64,000 nucleotides of DNA from Candidatus Brevefilum sp. (lineage in GTDB: Bacteria > Chloroflexota > Anaerolineae > Anaerolineales > Anaerolineaceae). The position numbers were made by a program, and so were the translations under genes. The notes beneath the pieces are model-generated. The model did no database searches. It saw only the letters and a program-made list of their open reading frames with translations, and was not told where the DNA came from. Shown here piece after piece: positions 1-8,819 of this stretch. Positions within the stretch are counted from its first letter, which is position 1, and the number at the start of each line of letters is the position of its first letter. The stretch lies in contig JARGGB010000008.1 of assembly GCA_029210815.1 (NCBI GenBank), positions 1-64,000 of the forward strand, written 5' to 3'.

Positions 1-348
1 TTGAGTGTCAGCTTCAGCCGTGAGATCTACCCGGCGATTGCGCCCTTCATCGGCGCACTGGGTGCCTTCATCACGGGCAGCAATACCAATTCAAATGTGT
101 TATTTGGCGTTTTACAGCAGAGCACTGCCCAGCTGCTGAACCTGAGCGTGCCGCTTATTTTGGCGGCGCAAACCGCGGGCGGTTCATTGGGGAGTGTGCT
201 GGCACCTGCCAAAGTCATCGTCGGCTGTTCCACGGTTGGCTTGTCCGGGAAGGAAGGGGAGGTAATGCGGAAGCTGTTGGGCTACGGCTTGATCACGCTG
301 ATGACGGTGGCGGTCGCGGCGATGGTGATTTTTTGGATTGGGAAGTAG
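1..348 (+). CDS. L-lactate permease (LctP family), C-terminal fragment
   Basis: The last 115 residues of an integral membrane symporter of the LctP/GlcA lactate-glycolate permease family, which imports 2-hydroxy acids with protons. The segment GALGAFITGSNTNSNVLFG is the signature near the C-terminus of this family, and two further hydrophobic helices follow it. The reading frame is open at the window edge, so the codon at position 1 is internal and the rest of the gene (normally about 500-570 residues) lies outside. The stop codon is immediately followed by a short 7-bp tandem repeat. Family is clear; the exact substrate (lactate versus glycolate) cannot be told from this part. Confidence 0.9.
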   Translation: MSVSFSREIYPAIAPFIGALGAFITGSNTNSNVLFGVLQQSTAQLLNLSVPLILAAQTAGGSLGSVLAPAKVIVGCSTVGLSGKEGEVMRKLLGYGLITLMTVAVAAMVIFWIGK

Positions 349-374
349 GTATCAGGTATCAGGTATTAGGTATT
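347..374. repeat. 7-bp tandem repeat after the permease gene
   Basis: Four consecutive 7-mers (aggtatc, aggtatc, aggtatt, aggtatt) start inside the stop codon of the lactate permease gene. Related words (aggaaat, caggaatt) continue for another ten bases. No coding or regulatory role is evident. Confidence 0.7.
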
Positions 375-390
375 AGGAAATCAGGAATTA

Positions 391-567
391 GTGAAGAAGA
401 ACATAATCAAGAAAATTGGGCTTAATGAGAAGATCATCCTTTTGGTTTTGCAGATTGCCCTGCCTTTTGTTCTGTATGTGGCGCTGAAAGCGGGCAGCGA
501 ACTTCTTGGACTGACCATCGGCATCCTGTTGGCTTTGAGCATGCTGGTTTTGATCCTGTTGGGTTGA
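391..567 (+). CDS. Small two-helix membrane protein, unknown function
   Basis: A 58-codon reading frame starting with GTG, preceded by an AGGA-type ribosome binding site four to five bases upstream. The product begins with a basic stretch (MKKNIIKKIGLNEK) followed by two hydrophobic segments (about residues 15-32 and 38-57), so it should insert in the cytoplasmic membrane as a hairpin. Its stop codon overlaps the TTG that opens the next frame and lies 11 bases before that gene's ATG, suggesting translational coupling within a run of small membrane-protein genes. No family recognised. It is short and uses a GTG start, so it could be non-coding, but the composition and spacing favour a real gene. 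Confidence 0.5.
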   Translation: MKKNIIKKIGLNEKIILLVLQIALPFVLYVALKAGSELLGLTIGILLALSMLVLILLG

Positions 568-578
568 ATGGAATACTT

Positions 579-1202
579 ATGAACAGGCGATTGAGCCAGG
601 GATTGTTCATCCTCAGCTTGTTGTTTTTAGCTATTGGTTTGTTTGGTGTTGGCTGGTCAGCCTGGCCAGCGCCCTGGGACGGCGTGACAATGACTATCCC
701 AGCCGGGATTTTGCCCGGTGCACCCCCTGGGAAGACCTATGCCAGCCATGCGGATTATATCCTGAAGGTTAGCTGGCCCCGTTGGATGCGGTTAAAGGAA
801 GACGGGAACATCAAGCTTTTTTTCAGCGAAGTCGAGGATGCAACACAGGATGGGCTTGATCGGCCGGTACAGGTTGTGATCGGAGAAGCCAACCTGGCTG
901 GGCTGCCCATTGAGCCAACCGGGCAAATCCAAACCAACCTGGGGGCAGGGCAGGACCTGGAATTGTGGTGGGCTGTCCCCCCCATTCACACCGGGGACTT
1001 TTCTGGCGAACTCATTCTCTCATTTGGCTTTTTTGAGGAGGAGTCCCCCGCGATGATCACGGTCCCGGTGGCTGTGGTGGATTATGAAATTAAGGTCATC
1101 AGTTTATTCGGTATGGAACGAAATTTAGTCTTGTGGTTGGGTTTTGTGAGCCTGGTTTTATGGGGTGCCTTGTTTGTTATCGGTCGGGCAGTTCAGCGTT
1201 GA
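579..1202 (+). CDS. Membrane-anchored protein with extracytoplasmic domain, unknown
   Basis: A 207-residue protein with a hydrophobic helix at each end (about residues 8-28 and 182-203) flanking a domain of about 150 residues that is probably outside the membrane and beta-rich, with frequent Gly, Pro and Trp. The ATG at 579 is preferred; a TTG at 564 overlapping the previous stop codon is an alternative. The next gene follows after 19 bases on the same strand, so the three small genes between 391 and 1515 look like one transcription unit. No recognised family. Confidence 0.7.
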   Translation: MNRRLSQGLFILSLLFLAIGLFGVGWSAWPAPWDGVTMTIPAGILPGAPPGKTYASHADYILKVSWPRWMRLKEDGNIKLFFSEVEDATQDGLDRPVQVVIGEANLAGLPIEPTGQIQTNLGAGQDLELWWAVPPIHTGDFSGELILSFGFFEEESPAMITVPVAVVDYEIKVISLFGMERNLVLWLGFVSLVLWGALFVIGRAVQR

Positions 1203-1221
1203 TCAGAATTGAGGGATAAAG

Positions 1222-1515
1222 ATGGATAAACAAAATCCTGAATTAAAATCTTCCGCAGTTAAGAACATGAAACGCAGTGCACTGGTTTCCTTATCTGCCG
1301 GGTGCCTGACAATGTTTATGGCAGGTGCGGCTTTGCTGGTAGGCTTGTTAATCGATGCTCGTTTGGGGACAGCGCCTAAATGGACCTTGATTTTGGTGAT
1401 CGCCAGTGCACCCTTCACATTTGGGGGTGTTTTTCTGATCGTGAGGCGCGTGCTGCGCCGTGCGTGGGAGGAGCAGGCACCGTTAGTGGATGATGAAGAT
1501 GAAGAAGAATTGTAG
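1222..1515 (+). CDS. AtpZ/AtpI-like two-helix membrane protein
   Basis: A 97-residue protein with two membrane helices (about residues 22-45 and 52-74), a basic connector at the second helix end (RRVLRRAW) and a very acidic tail (DDEDEEEL). The pattern of a glycine-rich first helix, then LIDARLGTAPKW, then a second helix resembles the AtpZ/AtpI family, small proteins that sit next to F0F1-ATPase genes and act in ring assembly or Mg2+ handling. No atp genes are visible here; murE is next. The assignment rests on motif resemblance only. Confidence 0.55.
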   Translation: MDKQNPELKSSAVKNMKRSALVSLSAGCLTMFMAGAALLVGLLIDARLGTAPKWTLILVIASAPFTFGGVFLIVRRVLRRAWEEQAPLVDDEDEEEL

Positions 1516-1573
1516 AATATCTTTTTGTCATTGCGAATAAAACAAAGCAATCTCAGCAAAAACAAATTTCTTT

Positions 1574-1602
1574 GTAGGGCGGGATGCGGTTTTCATCCCG
1601 CC
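1574..1602. repeat. Dispersed 9-7-9 palindrome, copy 1
   Basis: A 9-bp stem (ggcgggatg / catcccgcc) with a 7-base loop, flanked on the left by gtag. It is one of four elements in the window sharing this stem length, loop length and the GTAG/CTAC outer flank while differing in stem sequence. It lies in the intergenic region upstream of murE. Confidence 0.75.
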
Positions 1603-1640
1603 GATTACCATGTCTGTGTAACAGACCATTGATTTTTTAT

Positions 1641-1669
1641 GGTGCAATGAAGAACGCATTGCACCCTAC
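1641..1669. repeat. Dispersed 9-7-9 palindrome, copy 2
   Basis: Stem ggtgcaatg / cattgcacc with a 7-base loop (aagaacg), followed by ctac. It has inverted orientation relative to copy 1, which lies about 40 bases upstream. The stem is perfectly paired although its sequence differs from the other copies. Confidence 0.75.
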
Positions 1670-1744
1670 TGAAATACCCTTGTTTATACACCTCATTCGG
1701 GTTATATTAATCAACAGGAATCCTATTGAAAGGACCCACGAATT

Positions 1745-3307
1745 TTGACCGAGAAGCGCGTGAAACACCTGAAATCCAGCCTTGTTGAAATAACCGATTG
1801 GGTATGCAATGCCTATGACGACACTTTGATCTCAGGCATCGCCTGGGACTCTCGCAAGGTCCAGACTGGCGACCTGTTCTTTGCGCTGATCGGTGAAAGT
1901 TTTGATGGCCACCAATTCATCACAAGCGCTGTAAAACAAGGGGCTGCGGCAGTGATAGGCACCAAGCCGCCTATGCCCTTAGAAGTGCCCTACGTTCATC
2001 TGCAGGGGGATGACAGACTCGCACTAGCAAAGGTTGCAGCCGCTTTTTATGACCATCCGTCACGTGATATGGTGGTGATCGGGGTGACCGGTACGGACGG
2101 CAAAACCACCACCACCAACCTGGTTTACCATATTTTGCGAACAGCCGGCATACCGGTGGGGATGATCTCTACAGTCAATGCGGTGGTGGGTGAAGAAACG
2201 CTGGACACGGGTTTCCACGTTACCACGCCGGAAGCTCCGGATATCCAGCGTTACCTGGCAAGGATGCGGGATGCCGGACTGACCCATGTTGTCCTGGAAA
2301 CCACGTCACACGGCCTGGTGCAAAAGCGTGTTGCGGAGGTTGATTATGACATGGCAGCCGTTACAAACATCACACATGAGCACCTGGATTATCACCGCAA
2401 TTATCAGGGGTATTTGCAAGCCAAAGGTAAGCTGGTAGAAGCTTTATCCGGCGGAGACACGTCTAAAAAGGGCGTCAGGAAACTGGCTGTGCTGAACAAG
2501 GACGATCAATCCTACCCTTACCTTGCTGAGATTTCGCCAGCACAGGTGATTTCGTATAGTATAAACAGTGATGCCGATATTTGGGCGGATCAAATTGAAT
2601 ACACACCGCAGACTCTCTCTTTCACCGTACATGGACCGGGTAAGGACTTTGACATCAAGACACCCCTGATCGGCAGGTATAACGTTCACAACGGCCTGGC
2701 AGCCCTGGGCGTTACGGTCTTTGGGTTGGATATTCCCGTGTCCGCAGCCAAGAAGGCTTTTGAAACTATTCCACCGGTGCCGGGGAGGATGGAGCGCATC
2801 GATTTGGGTCAGGACTTTTTAGCCATCGTCGATTTTGCGCATACACCCAATGCGATTCGGCAAGCCTTGATGACTGCTCGAGAATTGACACAGGGCAAGG
2901 TGATTGCTGTCTTCGGCTCCGCCGGATTGCGCGATGTTGAGAAGCGCAAGTTGATGCCGGAGATCGCCGTGCAGATTGCGGATGAGGTCATCCTCACGGC
3001 TGAGGATCCCCGGACGGAATCATTGGACGCGATATTGGCGGATATGAAGGAAGGTGCTGAAAAGGGCGGGGGGAAAGAAGGTGTGGATTTCTGGCTGGAA
3101 CCAGACCGACCGGATGCAATTCGGAAAGCCGTCGCTCGCGCGAAGGCGGGTGACCTGGTGGTCACATGCGGTAAGGGGCATGAGCAGTCGATGTGTTTTG
3201 GGCATATTGAGTATCCCTGGGATGACCGAACGGCATTGCGCGCCGCCCTGGCGGAGCATCTAGGGGTACCGGGACCGGAAATGCCAGAGCTTCCAACGAG
3301 TAAGTGA
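1745..3307 (+). CDS. murE: UDP-N-acetylmuramyl-tripeptide synthetase MurE
   Basis: A 520-residue cytoplasmic ATP-dependent ligase that adds the third, usually dibasic, amino acid to UDP-MurNAc-L-Ala-D-Glu in peptidoglycan synthesis. Visible elements are the N-terminal substrate domain with WDSRKVQTGDLFFAL (about residues 36-50), the ATP-binding loop GVTGTDGKTTTTN (about 114-126), TTPEAPDIQ, the Mur-ligase ETTSHGL and NITHEHLDYH motifs, and a C-terminal domain with GSAG and GKGHEQ. The selectivity loop reads AEDPRTE rather than the canonical DNPR of meso-diaminopimelate enzymes, so the amino acid added is uncertain. The start is a TTG behind an AAAGGA site ten bases upstream; no better ATG is present near the N-terminus. 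Confidence 0.93.
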   Translation: MTEKRVKHLKSSLVEITDWVCNAYDDTLISGIAWDSRKVQTGDLFFALIGESFDGHQFITSAVKQGAAAVIGTKPPMPLEVPYVHLQGDDRLALAKVAAAFYDHPSRDMVVIGVTGTDGKTTTTNLVYHILRTAGIPVGMISTVNAVVGEETLDTGFHVTTPEAPDIQRYLARMRDAGLTHVVLETTSHGLVQKRVAEVDYDMAAVTNITHEHLDYHRNYQGYLQAKGKLVEALSGGDTSKKGVRKLAVLNKDDQSYPYLAEISPAQVISYSINSDADIWADQIEYTPQTLSFTVHGPGKDFDIKTPLIGRYNVHNGLAALGVTVFGLDIPVSAAKKAFETIPPVPGRMERIDLGQDFLAIVDFAHTPNAIRQALMTARELTQGKVIAVFGSAGLRDVEKRKLMPEIAVQIADEVILTAEDPRTESLDAILADMKEGAEKGGGKEGVDFWLEPDRPDAIRKAVARAKAGDLVVTCGKGHEQSMCFGHIEYPWDDRTALRAALAEHLGVPGPEMPELPTSK

Positions 3308-3311
3308 GTTT

Positions 3312-3340
3312 GTAGGGTGTGCAGTGGTTGCCTGCGCACC
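3312..3340. repeat. Dispersed 9-7-9 palindrome, copy 3
   Basis: Stem ggtgtgcag / ctgcgcacc (one G-T wobble pair) with a 7-base loop, flanked on the left by gtag, starting just after murE stops. A second partial piece (aatggtgcgcatcctaca) lies at about 3366-3383. The rest of the 3341-3592 interval shows no gene. Confidence 0.7.
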
Positions 3341-3592
3341 ATTTTTACAAATTAATTGAAAGATTAATGGTGCGCATCCTACAGGCAGCCTAACATTTCT
3401 TTTTGGAGCGAGGCACCTGCCCTGGTGTGGGTTCAGGCCAATACAATCCATAAGTATTTACAGTCTCCAATCTATTCGGGCTAAAGCCCCTCACTCCAGA
3501 TATCTATCTATGAATATATTTCAGGACGACACATGACCTACGTGAATCCTAATTGCCTGATACCCAATCCCTAATTACCAACCCTTAAACAA

Positions 3593-3620
3593 CAACTGCC
3601 CCGATAATCTGGGGCAGTTG
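3593..3620 (-). terminator. Terminator of the rpsO-pnp operon
   Basis: A perfect 10-bp stem (caactgcccc / ggggcagttg) with an 8-base loop lies 21 bases beyond the pnp stop codon on the minus strand and is followed by TTGTTTAAG, a weak T-rich tract. It is also downstream of murE on the other strand and could stop both transcripts. Confidence 0.65.
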
Positions 3621-3640
3621 GTATCTCTAATGATTTTCAA

Positions 3641-5833
3641 TTACCGTCGGCGGTTGCTACCACGGCGATTGCTGCTCTTCTTTCCGCCGCTGTCCTGAGC
3701 CTGGGCTTCTTCAAGCGTCCAGCCTTCGAGGAGTGCCTGGCGTGAAAGTCGGATTTTGCCCTGGTTGTCGACATTTGTGACCATAACGGTGATTTCATCA
3801 CCCTCTTTGACCACATCGGAAACCTTGCTTACGTGGCTGGTATCCAGCTGTGATATGTGCACCAGGCCGTCTTGCCCGGGCAGGATCTCAACAAAGGCAC
3901 CAAAGTCCACAACACGAACGACCTTGCCGGTATAAATTCGGCCAACCTCAACCTCTTCGGTCAGGCGTTCAATGCGCTCGCGTGCAAGTTTGTAACCTAC
4001 ACCGTCTGTGGAGGCGATAAAGATCGTGCCGTCATCTTCGATATCGATGCGGGTATTGGTCTCCTCCTGGAGATTTCGGATGGTCTCGCCGCCCTTGCCA
4101 ATCACAGCACCAATTTTGTCAACGGGTACTTTGATGGTTTCAATGCGGGGCGCATGGTCTTTCATTTCAGTGCGGGGTTTATCGATGGTCTGGAGCATGG
4201 TATCAAGAATGCTCAAACGAGCCACACGTGCCTGCTCAAGAGCTTCAGACATAACTTCAGTTGTGAGACCGCTGATCTTGATATCCATTTGAAGAGCAGT
4301 GATGCCCTCTGTGGTGCCGGTGACCTTGAAGTCCATGTCGCCAAGGTGATCTTCCATACCGAGGATATCGGTGAGAATGACGTAGTTTTCATCCTGTTTG
4401 ATCAATCCCATAGCCACACCGGAAACGGGTCGTTTGATCGGCACACCGGTGTCCATCAATGCCAGGGTTGAACCGCAAGCGGATGCCATGGAGGATGAAC
4501 CGTTGGAGGCTAAGACCTCGGAAACGAGTCGCAGGGTGTAGGGGAATTCACTCTCATCGGGGATCATCGGTCGCAGGGCGCGTTCAGCCAGCATACCGTG
4601 ACCGATTTCGCGGCGTCCTGTGAATAATCGACCGGTTTCGCCGACCGAGAATGGCGGGAAGTTGTAATGGTGCATATAGCGTTTGGTATCATCCGAAGGA
4701 ATTAGGTTGTCTAATTCCTGAGCGTCTCGCGGCGTCCCGAGAGTTGCCATCGTGAGCACCTGGGTTTCACCACGGGTGAAAAGGCCTGAGCCATGCGCCC
4801 TGGGGCTAACATTGACTTCGCACCAAATATCCCGGATTTCTTTCGGGTTTCGGCCGTCGGGGCGTTTTTGCTCATGCAAAATTCGTTCTCGAATTATGGC
4901 TTTTTCAGCTTCTCCATAAGCACGACCAACAGCTTTTTTCCATTCCTTCAATTCAGCTTCTGTGAGCTCTTCGGCTTTGCCGCTGCTCATTTCTTCAACG
5001 ACAGCAACTTTCAATTCGCTGATGCCGCCATACAGGTTTTCTTTGCTGTAGGGTTTGTTGAGGATCTCGAGTAAGCGGTCTTTGATGGCGTCTTTGACCT
5101 GGTTGATCAGGCTTTCTTCTGTTGTGATGGTTTCAACATCACGTTTTTCTTTGCCAATCTCACGAGCCATTTGCTCTTGTAATTCAACGATGGGTTGGAT
5201 GGATTTGTGTGCCAGTTCAAGGGCTTCAACCATCACCTGTTCTGAGACCTCATCAGCGCCGCATTCAACCATTGCAATGGCTTCTTTGGTGCCTGCAACG
5301 ATCAGGTCCAATTTGGACTCGTTGAGTTTACTGAAAGAGGGGTTGATGATCAATTCGCCGTCAATGTAACCAATGCGAACGGCGCCGACCGGGCCAGACC
5401 AGGGGATATCTGAAATCATCAATGAAGCAGATGCGGCATTGATGGCGAGGATATCCAGCGGGTTATCATTGTCAGCTGAGAGGGACATCAATAAGACCTG
5501 TACCTCATTACGCATTCCGTCCGGGAATAATGGGCGAATGGGGCGGTCAGTCATGCGTGCAATCAATACAGCTTCTTCACGCGGTCTACCTTCGCGTCGG
5601 AAGAAGGAACCGGGGATGCGTCCGCCAGCATACATGCGCTCTTCATAATCGACGGTCAGGGGGAAGAAGTCCAGTCCTTCACGCACGCCACCCATGGTTG
5701 CAGCGCAAAAGACAAGGCTGTCTCCCTGTCGGATTGTTACGGCACCGCCAGCCTGTCCAGCCAGCTTGCCAGTTTCGAAGATAATATCTTGATCTCCGAG
5801 TTTAGTACGATAAATTTTTACTTCAGGTTTCAT
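3641..5833 (-). CDS. pnp: Polyribonucleotide nucleotidyltransferase (PNPase)
   Basis: A 730-residue phosphorolytic 3'-5' exoribonuclease that degrades mRNA and can add tails. Domains in order are RNase PH-like core 1 (about residues 12-145, with FETGKLAGQA), the helical linker, RNase PH-like core 2 (about 325-545, with the RRRE-type GRREIGHG and CGSTLALMDTG), a KH domain with GKGG (about 560-620), and an S1 domain (about 629-698, GKVVRVVDFGAFVEI). The tail is arginine-rich (SNRRGSNRRR). Length matches the family. The ATG follows an AAGGAAA site. It lies downstream of rpsO, the classic bacterial operon order, with a hairpin-forming intergenic region of 222 bases. Confidence 0.97.
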   Translation of the reverse strand: MKPEVKIYRTKLGDQDIIFETGKLAGQAGGAVTIRQGDSLVFCAATMGGVREGLDFFPLTVDYEERMYAGGRIPGSFFRREGRPREEAVLIARMTDRPIRPLFPDGMRNEVQVLLMSLSADNDNPLDILAINAASASLMISDIPWSGPVGAVRIGYIDGELIINPSFSKLNESKLDLIVAGTKEAIAMVECGADEVSEQVMVEALELAHKSIQPIVELQEQMAREIGKEKRDVETITTEESLINQVKDAIKDRLLEILNKPYSKENLYGGISELKVAVVEEMSSGKAEELTEAELKEWKKAVGRAYGEAEKAIIRERILHEQKRPDGRNPKEIRDIWCEVNVSPRAHGSGLFTRGETQVLTMATLGTPRDAQELDNLIPSDDTKRYMHHYNFPPFSVGETGRLFTGRREIGHGMLAERALRPMIPDESEFPYTLRLVSEVLASNGSSSMASACGSTLALMDTGVPIKRPVSGVAMGLIKQDENYVILTDILGMEDHLGDMDFKVTGTTEGITALQMDIKISGLTTEVMSEALEQARVARLSILDTMLQTIDKPRTEMKDHAPRIETIKVPVDKIGAVIGKGGETIRNLQEETNTRIDIEDDGTIFIASTDGVGYKLARERIERLTEEVEVGRIYTGKVVRVVDFGAFVEILPGQDGLVHISQLDTSHVSKVSDVVKEGDEITVMVTNVDNQGKIRLSRQALLEGWTLEEAQAQDSGGKKSSNRRGSNRRR

Positions 5834-5954
5834 TTCCTTAATTTTCCTTTTTCTAATAGCCCGCCCAGTCAGGAACTGAAAACCGGTGAGGACCTTTCCT
5901 CAGCAATTTTCAATGCCCGACTTGCGGTTGAATATAATACCTTAAATTAGTTAA

Positions 5955-6024
5955 CCGCAGATAAGACAATTTCAGAGTCATTGAAGAGGTCATCTTCTTG
6001 CCCTGCAATCTGCTTATTCTGCGG
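5955..6024 (-). promoter_or_regulatory. Hairpin in the rpsO-pnp intergenic region
   Basis: Between rpsO and pnp the segments ccgcagataag (5955-5965) and cttattctgcgg (6013-6024) can pair with a single bulge. They enclose a second small hairpin (gaaga/tcttc near 5983-5995). The position matches the processed intergenic stem-loops of rpsO-pnp transcripts in enterobacteria, where RNase III and PNPase control pnp mRNA. That function is inferred here by analogy only. Confidence 0.4.
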
Positions 6025-6055
6025 TCTGTTTACGAATTGCTTCAAAAACAATAAC

Positions 6056-6328
6056 TTACTTTTTGCGGATCTTGAGCTTTTCAGTGAGCGCCAGGTAACT
6101 CTTATAGTCTTTACGGCGCAAATAGGATAATAAACGACGGCGGCGACCAACCATCTTGAGCAATCCACGACGTGAACTTTCGTCGTGCTTGTTTATGCGC
6201 AAGTGATCTGTCAATTCCAGAATTCGTTTTGTGAGGATAGCAATTTGAACCTCGGGTGAACCCGTGTCATCCTCATGTCGTTTATATTCTTCAATGATTT
6301 CTTCTTTACGTTCTTTATCTAATGCCAT
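6056..6328 (-). CDS. rpsO: 30S ribosomal protein S15
   Basis: A 90-residue primary 16S rRNA-binding protein of the small subunit platform. The whole chain matches the family, with [16 protein letters not shown] near residue 18 and the C-terminal [14 protein letters not shown] typical of S15. The ATG is preceded by an AAGGAG site 11 bases upstream. It is first in a two-gene operon with pnp, a conserved arrangement in which S15 is often autoregulated. Confidence 0.97.
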   Translation of the reverse strand: MALDKERKEEIIEEYKRHEDDTGSPEVQIAILTKRILELTDHLRINKHDESSRRGLLKMVGRRRRLLSYLRRKDYKSYLALTEKLKIRKK

Positions 6329-6519
6329 GACACTGCGTCTCCTTATAAATTTTAATTTGCAGGTCTCCGAGCACCCAGCCTCAATCGACCAGGTACAGGA
6401 CCAGTCACTGGATTAAATTATACCAGCCGCTATTAATTATGCAACCAGGCTGGTGAATAGAAGGTTGAACTAAATGAGAGGGGTGTAAACCAAGAACAGT
6501 ATGGTAATCATATGTGCCG

Positions 6520-6542
6520 CCTCCTCGCCCTCTTTGAGGGAG
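6520..6542. repeat. Dispersed CCTCCTCGCCCTC-type palindrome
   Basis: The sequence cctcctcgccctc-ttt-gagggag recurs nearly unchanged in both units of the 230-bp tandem repeat at 29969 and 30199. About 120 bases further, gtaacccatgtgcccgaacg (near 6645-6665) resembles gttacctatgtctccgaac of the same repeat, and 6690-6720 holds another C/G-rich palindrome (cccttcccttcagggaggggg). The 415-bp interval between rpsO and dusB holds no gene and looks like the resting place of such elements. Confidence 0.55.
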
Positions 6543-6743
6543 AGGATTTTAAATAGCATTTGATACAACGCATCTGTATTACAAAAACACCATGGTTATT
6601 GTGAGTTGTACATCCTTGTCATTTTGGATGGACAAGAGAGATATGTAACCCATGTGCCCGAACGGTTGTTACCGCTGAACCCGGTTTTTTCCCTTCCCTT
6701 CAGGGAGGGGGTCAGGGGGTAGGTTGAAATTTGATTTTCCGAT

Positions 6744-7730
6744 TTACTCTTTGACGAATATTTCTTCAAGATTGCTTTTGATAAATTCCGGATCTTTGCT
6801 CTTTAAGAGCGACAGCAATAATTCGGACTGCAAATCATACGGCCGAAGGTAGGCTTTTAAGAATTTCCGAAAGGTGATCACACCTCTTTCCCCATAAAAA
6901 TCAAGCATGGCATCAAGGTGGTTGAGGATAGTTTCTTTCACAATCTCAACCGGGACATCTTCTCGGTCCAGGCGGCTGAAAATCCATGGATTGCTAACGG
7001 CAGCACGCCCGATCATCACAGCGTCACAGCCGGTGCTTTCTTTGATTTTTTGGATATCGGCAATCGTTTTCACATCACCGTTTCCAATCACGGGGATGCG
7101 CAGGTCTTGTTTGACCTCGAAGATGGGGTCCCACTGCGCCTGCCCCCGGTAGGCTTGCTGGCGGGTGCGGCCGTGGACAGCAACCATCGCGCCGCCATTG
7201 TCCTCGATGATCCTGGCAATCTCAAGGTAATTTAAATGGTCATGATCCCATCCCAACCGGATTTTTCCTGTGATAGGGAGTTTGAAGGTGTGGGTCATCA
7301 ATTGGAAAATCCGGGCGATGGTTTTTGGCGATTTCATCAATGCCGCACCAGCACCCCGTGCCGTGACATTCTTAGACTGGCAGCCAATATTGATATCGAT
7401 GATATCCGGATGAATTTTGTTAACCAGCCGCATGGTGGCAGTCAGCATCCGTTCAGGCTGATTGCCAAGGATTTGCAATGACAGCGGGCGTTGATCGGGT
7501 TCAAAAGCCAGGCGTTTATGGTAGCGGGGGTGGTTTTCAATCACATCAATGGCGTTGATGAATTCGGTCACTGTCAGTGCAGACCCCAGTCGCCTGCAGA
7601 GGGATCGAAAGGGCATATCTGTTACCCCATCCATGGGTGCCAGGATCAGGTCACCGTAAATGGGCACGTCACCGATCATAAAATACGGTGTTTTCTCTGT
7701 TATCAAATCGCGGTTGGATTTCTGGTTCAT
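6744..7730 (-). CDS. dusB: tRNA-dihydrouridine synthase (DusB-like)
   Basis: A 328-residue FMN-dependent enzyme that reduces uridine to dihydrouridine in tRNA. The TIM-barrel carries LAPMDGVTDMPFR (about residue 31), the active-site cysteine segment INIGCQSKNVTARGAGAALM (about 114-133), HGRTRQQAYRG (about 184) and the FMN-binding IGNGDV and GCDAVMIGRAA segments. The catalytic region reads GCQSKNV where GCPxKKV is commoner, but the cysteine is kept. One base separates it from the upstream queG stop, so the two genes are co-transcribed and probably translationally coupled; both act on tRNA. Confidence 0.92.
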   Translation of the reverse strand: MNQKSNRDLITEKTPYFMIGDVPIYGDLILAPMDGVTDMPFRSLCRRLGSALTVTEFINAIDVIENHPRYHKRLAFEPDQRPLSLQILGNQPERMLTATMRLVNKIHPDIIDINIGCQSKNVTARGAGAALMKSPKTIARIFQLMTHTFKLPITGKIRLGWDHDHLNYLEIARIIEDNGGAMVAVHGRTRQQAYRGQAQWDPIFEVKQDLRIPVIGNGDVKTIADIQKIKESTGCDAVMIGRAAVSNPWIFSRLDREDVPVEIVKETILNHLDAMLDFYGERGVITFRKFLKAYLRPYDLQSELLLSLLKSKDPEFIKSNLEEIFVKE

Positions 7731-7731
7731 T

Positions 7732-8787
7732 TCATTTTGTCCCCTCTATTTGCCAGATTGCCCAACTGCATGCATCCAGCAGCGCAGGATCCTTTTCTAT
7801 TTCCAGTGCGCTTCGGAGGATGGAGAGAGCAGGTTGAAATTGCTGGTTGCCAAGAACAACTGCAGCATTTCGCAGCATGCCAACGCGTTTGGCGCGCAGA
7901 GGCGGTGTCTCTTGAAACTTTGATGTAAATTGATCCTCGTCAAGGTTGAATAATTCGATCAAATCAAGGCATTCGGGGAGGCGTGGTTCGCCCAACACCA
8001 GGTTCTGTTCGGGCGTCCAGGCATTGTGAGGGCACACGGTCTGGCAGACGTCGCAGCCAAAGACCCAATTCCCAACCAGTGGTTTCAGATGATCAGGGAT
8101 GATGCCTTTGTTTTCAATTGTCAGGTAGCTGATGCAGTTCCCCCCATCAATGGTGTAATCTCCCCGGATGCATCCGGTGGGGCAAGCCTCGATGCAGCGC
8201 TGACAGGTGCCGCACAGGTCTCTTTTGAACGCCTGGTCAATAGGCAGCGGCAGATTTATCAGGATCTCTGCCAGGAAAAAATAAGAACCAAAGCCTTTGA
8301 TGATCAGGCAAGAGTTTTTACCGGCAATGCCTAAACCCGCTTTTGATGCATAAGAACGCTCCAGGATAGGTCCTGTATCCACATAGGATTTGGTGTTGAC
8401 ATCATCACCTGCATGGGCATGGATGAAGTCCTCAAGCTGACCCAACCTGTCCCAAATGACTTCGTGGTAATCACGGGTTACAGCATAAGCGGATATTTTT
8501 CCCTTTCCCGGGGGGCAATCCGACGCTGATATTTTAGGGCGTGCATAAGGCATTGCCAAACAGATGAGCCGCTGACAGTCTTCAAGGATCAGGCTGGAAT
8601 TACCGCGTTTTGCCAGGGTATCCTCACGTGCCATATAACCCATATCAGCATGATTTCCCTCCTCTACCCATTGCAGGAAAGTATGATAATGCGGAACTGG
8701 TAAGGCGGGTGCAATGCCCACATGGTTAAAACCGAGGCGGTTTGCCTCGGTTTTGGTAGCAGTGGTCAGTTCTTCTAAATTTATCAT
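7732..8787 (-). CDS. queG: Epoxyqueuosine reductase QueG
   Basis: A 351-residue cobalamin-dependent iron-sulfur enzyme that performs the last step of queuosine synthesis on tRNA. It has the N-terminal DUF1730-type domain, the VDTGPILERSYASKAGLG segment (about residues 139-156), two ferredoxin-like cluster motifs (CGTCQRCIEACPTGC near 190 and CDVCQTVCPHN near 247) and a C-terminal helical repeat region. Length is typical of the short form. No clear ribosome binding site precedes the ATG. It leads the queG-dusB pair. Confidence 0.93.
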   Translation of the reverse strand: MINLEELTTATKTEANRLGFNHVGIAPALPVPHYHTFLQWVEEGNHADMGYMAREDTLAKRGNSSLILEDCQRLICLAMPYARPKISASDCPPGKGKISAYAVTRDYHEVIWDRLGQLEDFIHAHAGDDVNTKSYVDTGPILERSYASKAGLGIAGKNSCLIIKGFGSYFFLAEILINLPLPIDQAFKRDLCGTCQRCIEACPTGCIRGDYTIDGGNCISYLTIENKGIIPDHLKPLVGNWVFGCDVCQTVCPHNAWTPEQNLVLGEPRLPECLDLIELFNLDEDQFTSKFQETPPLRAKRVGMLRNAAVVLGNQQFQPALSILRSALEIEKDPALLDACSWAIWQIEGTK

Positions 8788-8819
8788 AAAGTATTTCGTT
8801 CTTACAATCTTATGAGTGA

